Source: DATIBQ01 sp964573395
Lineage (GTDB): Bacteria; Patescibacteriota; Minisyncoccia; Phycocordibacterales; UBA9973
Direction of reading: 5' to 3'
Assembly (NCBI GenBank): GCA_964573395.1
Contig: CAZNJI010000001.1
Span: 1 to 64,000, forward strand
DNA length: 64,000 nucleotides
The position numbers and the translations under genes were made by a program. The notes under the pieces were generated by a model that was given only the letters and a program-made list of their open reading frames with translations, searched no databases and was not told the origin of the DNA. Shown piece after piece: positions 61,884-64,000 of this stretch (its first letter is position 1; every line of letters begins with the position of its first letter).

Positions 61884-64000
61884 ATGACAACTCACTACCG
61901 TTTCCACATGAAAAAACTTGTCCAGGGACTCTTGATTCTCATGCTCTTTTTCAGCGTTGTGCCGAAACCGGCAGAAGCTGCTCTTCCTGATGGTTTTGAA
62001 ATCAAAACAATCGTTTCCGGCCTGAATCTTCCCACTGCGTTTGCGTTCGCTCCGGGAAATAAAATCTTCGTCGCGCAAAAAGGCGGCACTATTCGGCTCA
62101 TTGAAAACGGCGTACTCAACCCAACGCCGGTCATTGCCATTCCAAACGTAAATCAGGCGGGCGATCGAGGCGTGCTCGGTATTGCCACGGATCCGAATTT
62201 TCAAACGAATGGCTATATCTACGTATTTCACACGCACGAAACGAACTCAGCGAATCCAAATGGCCCGAAAACGGGAATCCTTCGCCGGTTAACCGTGGTA
62301 AACAATGTCGCTTCAATGGATTCATCAGTTATCCTTCTTGGAACAACATTCGGAAGCGCGCTGCAGCCATCGTGCACGAATTTTCCGGTAACCGCAGATT
62401 GCGTTCCGTCGGATTCGCTCGCGCATTCAACCGGGGGAATCTACTTCGGCCCTGACGGCAAGCTCTGGATTGCAACCGGAGACGGTTCTGGATTCAACGG
62501 AAACGACCCGCTCGCGCTTCGCAGCCAGAGCCTCGATGCGCTTTCCGGAAAAATTCTTCGCATCAATCCGGATGGCACCGCACCGGCCGACAATCCGTTC
62601 TATAACGGAGACCCGAATGCGAATCGCTCAAAGGTGTGGGCGCTCGGCTTTCGCAATCCGTTCCGCCTTACATTCCGCCCTGCAACTGGAAAGCCGTATC
62701 TGGCGGATGTCGGCTGGTACAGCTATGAAGAAATAAATTTTGGAACGAAGGGTGCTAACTATGGATGGCCATGCCGAGAAGGAGACATTGCAACAACGTA
62801 TAACTGCACTCCTTCGTCTGCGACTACTGAACCATTTTATAAGTACGGTAGAACCGATCTTGGGGCATCTATTACTGGAGGAGCGTTTTCGGGAAATGCG
62901 TATCCAGCCGAATACCGCGATCAGTATTTCTTTGCGGACTTTTCAAACGATTGGATGAAGCGAATGACGATTGATCCGTCAGACAGTTCGATTGTCAGCA
63001 TCGATAACGTCATCGACAGCGGCGCTGGCGGCATCGTGGATATTAAAGCTGGCCCTGACGGATCGATTTATTACATTTCGATTTACACCGGTTCGATCAA
63101 TAAGATCGAATATGATTCAAACCGCCAACCAACCGCGGTTATTGCTGCAACCCCAACAAACGGTACCGCACCGCTCTCTGTGCAGTTCAATTCAGCGGGA
63201 ACCAATGATCCCGATGGAAATCTGGCCGGCATTGAATGGAATTTCGGCGATGGAAGCCCGGTTTCAACCGAGGCGGCTCCGACGCATACCTATGCGCTCG
63301 GAACCTACACCGCAACCCTTACGGCTCGCGATACACTGGGCCGCACCGGCGTCCAAACGGTAACCATTTACTCTGGCACCGAGCCAACAGGAGGCCAGGG
63401 AAATACGAAGCCGCACCTAACTGCAGTAACAACTGATCCAAATCCAACTGTTATTGGAAGAGACGTGAAAGTGAGCGCGACGGTTACTAATGCCGGCGGA
63501 ACCGATCCGTTTGTCGTCGACATTGAAATCTATAATGCCGCAGGAAATCTCGTCGGCTCTCGAGCGTGGGAAAACATCAGTCTTGAAAACGGCGCAACCG
63601 AAACCTTTTCATTCGATTGGCTGCCGCCGCTTATCGGCACCTACCGCGTTTCGGTCGGCTTGTTCTATGACGGATGGACCGGCTTGCATGAATGGAACAA
63701 TTTTTTCTACGAATTCGAAGTAGGAGAGCGCATTCCGGTAACCGAGAATCTCATCGCGAATCCATCTCTTGAAACCGAAGGATCAGCTGCAGGCGTTCCT
63801 GCTTCCTGGGAAAAAGGAGGATATGGAACCAATACTCGCACCTTCACCTATCCGGTAACGGGCAGCGGCAGTGCACGAGCGGCTCGCATTGATATGTCCA
63901 ATTTCTCATCGGGGGATGCGAAATGGATGAATGATCCTGTTCCGGTTGTTCCGGGCACTCAGTATCTGGTATCAAGCCGGTATCGCTCTGACGTGACGAC
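61884..64000 (+). CDS. Secreted PQQ-type sugar dehydrogenase with PKD and CARDB domains (3' truncated)
   Basis: 705 residues visible; the frame is open at the window end. Signal peptide around residues 9-33 (MKKLVQGLLILMLFFSVVPKPAEAA). Residues about 40-405 form a soluble glucose/sorbosone dehydrogenase beta-propeller: LPTAFAFAPGNKIFVAQKGGTIRLIENG, GDRGVLGIATDPNF, HSTGGIYFGPDGKLWIATGDGS, WALGFRNPFRLTF. About 411-496 is a PKD domain (WNFGDGSPVST), about 509-612 a CARDB-like domain, and the last part resembles a carbohydrate-binding module. Cofactor and substrate are inferred from the family. Confidence 0.85.
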   Translation, partial: MTTHYRFHMKKLVQGLLILMLFFSVVPKPAEAALPDGFEIKTIVSGLNLPTAFAFAPGNKIFVAQKGGTIRLIENGVLNPTPVIAIPNVNQAGDRGVLGIATDPNFQTNGYIYVFHTHETNSANPNGPKTGILRRLTVVNNVASMDSSVILLGTTFGSALQPSCTNFPVTADCVPSDSLAHSTGGIYFGPDGKLWIATGDGSGFNGNDPLALRSQSLDALSGKILRINPDGTAPADNPFYNGDPNANRSKVWALGFRNPFRLTFRPATGKPYLADVGWYSYEEINFGTKGANYGWPCREGDIATTYNCTPSSATTEPFYKYGRTDLGASITGGAFSGNAYPAEYRDQYFFADFSNDWMKRMTIDPSDSSIVSIDNVIDSGAGGIVDIKAGPDGSIYYISIYTGSINKIEYDSNRQPTAVIAATPTNGTAPLSVQFNSAGTNDPDGNLAGIEWNFGDGSPVSTEAAPTHTYALGTYTATLTARDTLGRTGVQTVTIYSGTEPTGGQGNTKPHLTAVTTDPNPTVIGRDVKVSATVTNAGGTDPFVVDIEIYNAAGNLVGSRAWENISLENGATETFSFDWLPPLIGTYRVSVGLFYDGWTGLHEWNNFFYEFEVGERIPVTENLIANPSLETEGSAAGVPASWEKGGYGTNTRTFTYPVTGSGSARAARIDMSNFSSGDAKWMNDPVPVVPGTQYLVSSRYRSDVT

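Overview
The window looks like part of a Patescibacteria (Candidate Phyla Radiation) genome, most likely Parcubacteria-like. The evidence is indirect. Genes are compact and housekeeping-rich. The 23S rRNA gene carries a group I intron and a large extra insertion, and has no 16S gene in front of it. EF-P has a loop lacking the usual modified lysine. There is a secreted peptidoglycan-binding/S-layer-like protein, and many start codons sit directly behind a -10 box with no Shine-Dalgarno sequence. TGA behaves as a stop, which argues against Gracilibacteria/Absconditabacteria. Two 100-N gaps are each flanked by the same 55 bp on both sides, so this is a scaffolded assembly whose contig ends overlap.

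Layout. 1-9.1 kb: argS (5' cut), ndk, a 6S-like RNA, a small membrane protein, a beta-CASP metallo-hydrolase, a LOG-like protein, then a T-box leader with ileS (carrying an embedded histidine-phosphatase domain) and recO. 9.1-16.6 kb: a surface protein, glyS, a 48-aa antisense-strand membrane peptide, an AI-2E-type permease, metG-tatD, and a small membrane protein behind a palindromic operator. 16.6-24.4 kb: a candidate RNA, rpsF-ssb-rpsR, a DUF1543-like gene, efp, a pseudopilin, recA, and ftsK with a small partner. 24.4-27.9 kb: an HTH gene peppered with TATAAAGGACA repeats, a structured non-coding stretch, and the S-layer-like gene. 28-43.5 kb: a glycan cluster (O-antigen ligase, epimerase, at least seven glycosyltransferases, three methyltransferases, a deacetylase, a flippase, an initiating phosphoglycosyltransferase), with AT-rich patches suggesting transfer. 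43.6-48.3 kb: small membrane proteins, L10 leader-rplJ-rplL, unknown small genes, and a conserved-TM-helix channel-like gene with a structured leader. 48.4-52.6 kb: 23S and 5S rRNA. 52.6-64 kb: a cysteine-motif membrane protein, rodA, PAP2 phosphatase, secD-secF, a CAP protein, a processive GT2, a GT-C-like membrane protein, and a secreted PQQ-type sugar dehydrogenase (3' cut).

How the parts fit. The sugar transferase, glycosyltransferases, flippase and O-antigen ligase would form a Wzx/Wzy-style envelope glycan pathway. The neighbouring S-layer-like protein is a plausible acceptor or scaffold. rodA and PAP2 serve lipid-II use and carrier recycling. SecD/SecF serve export of the many secreted proteins.

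Most notable: (1) IleRS with an inserted phosphatase domain under an apparently ultrashort-Stem-I T-box; (2) the GGACA repeat array in and around an HTH gene; (3) several unassigned structured RNAs, each with its own promoter or start-abutting hairpin; (4) a 23S gene with both a group I intron at E. coli position 2593 and a helix-45 insertion; (5) widespread leaderless-type promoter spacing. All assignments come from reading the sequence by eye; no database search was run.
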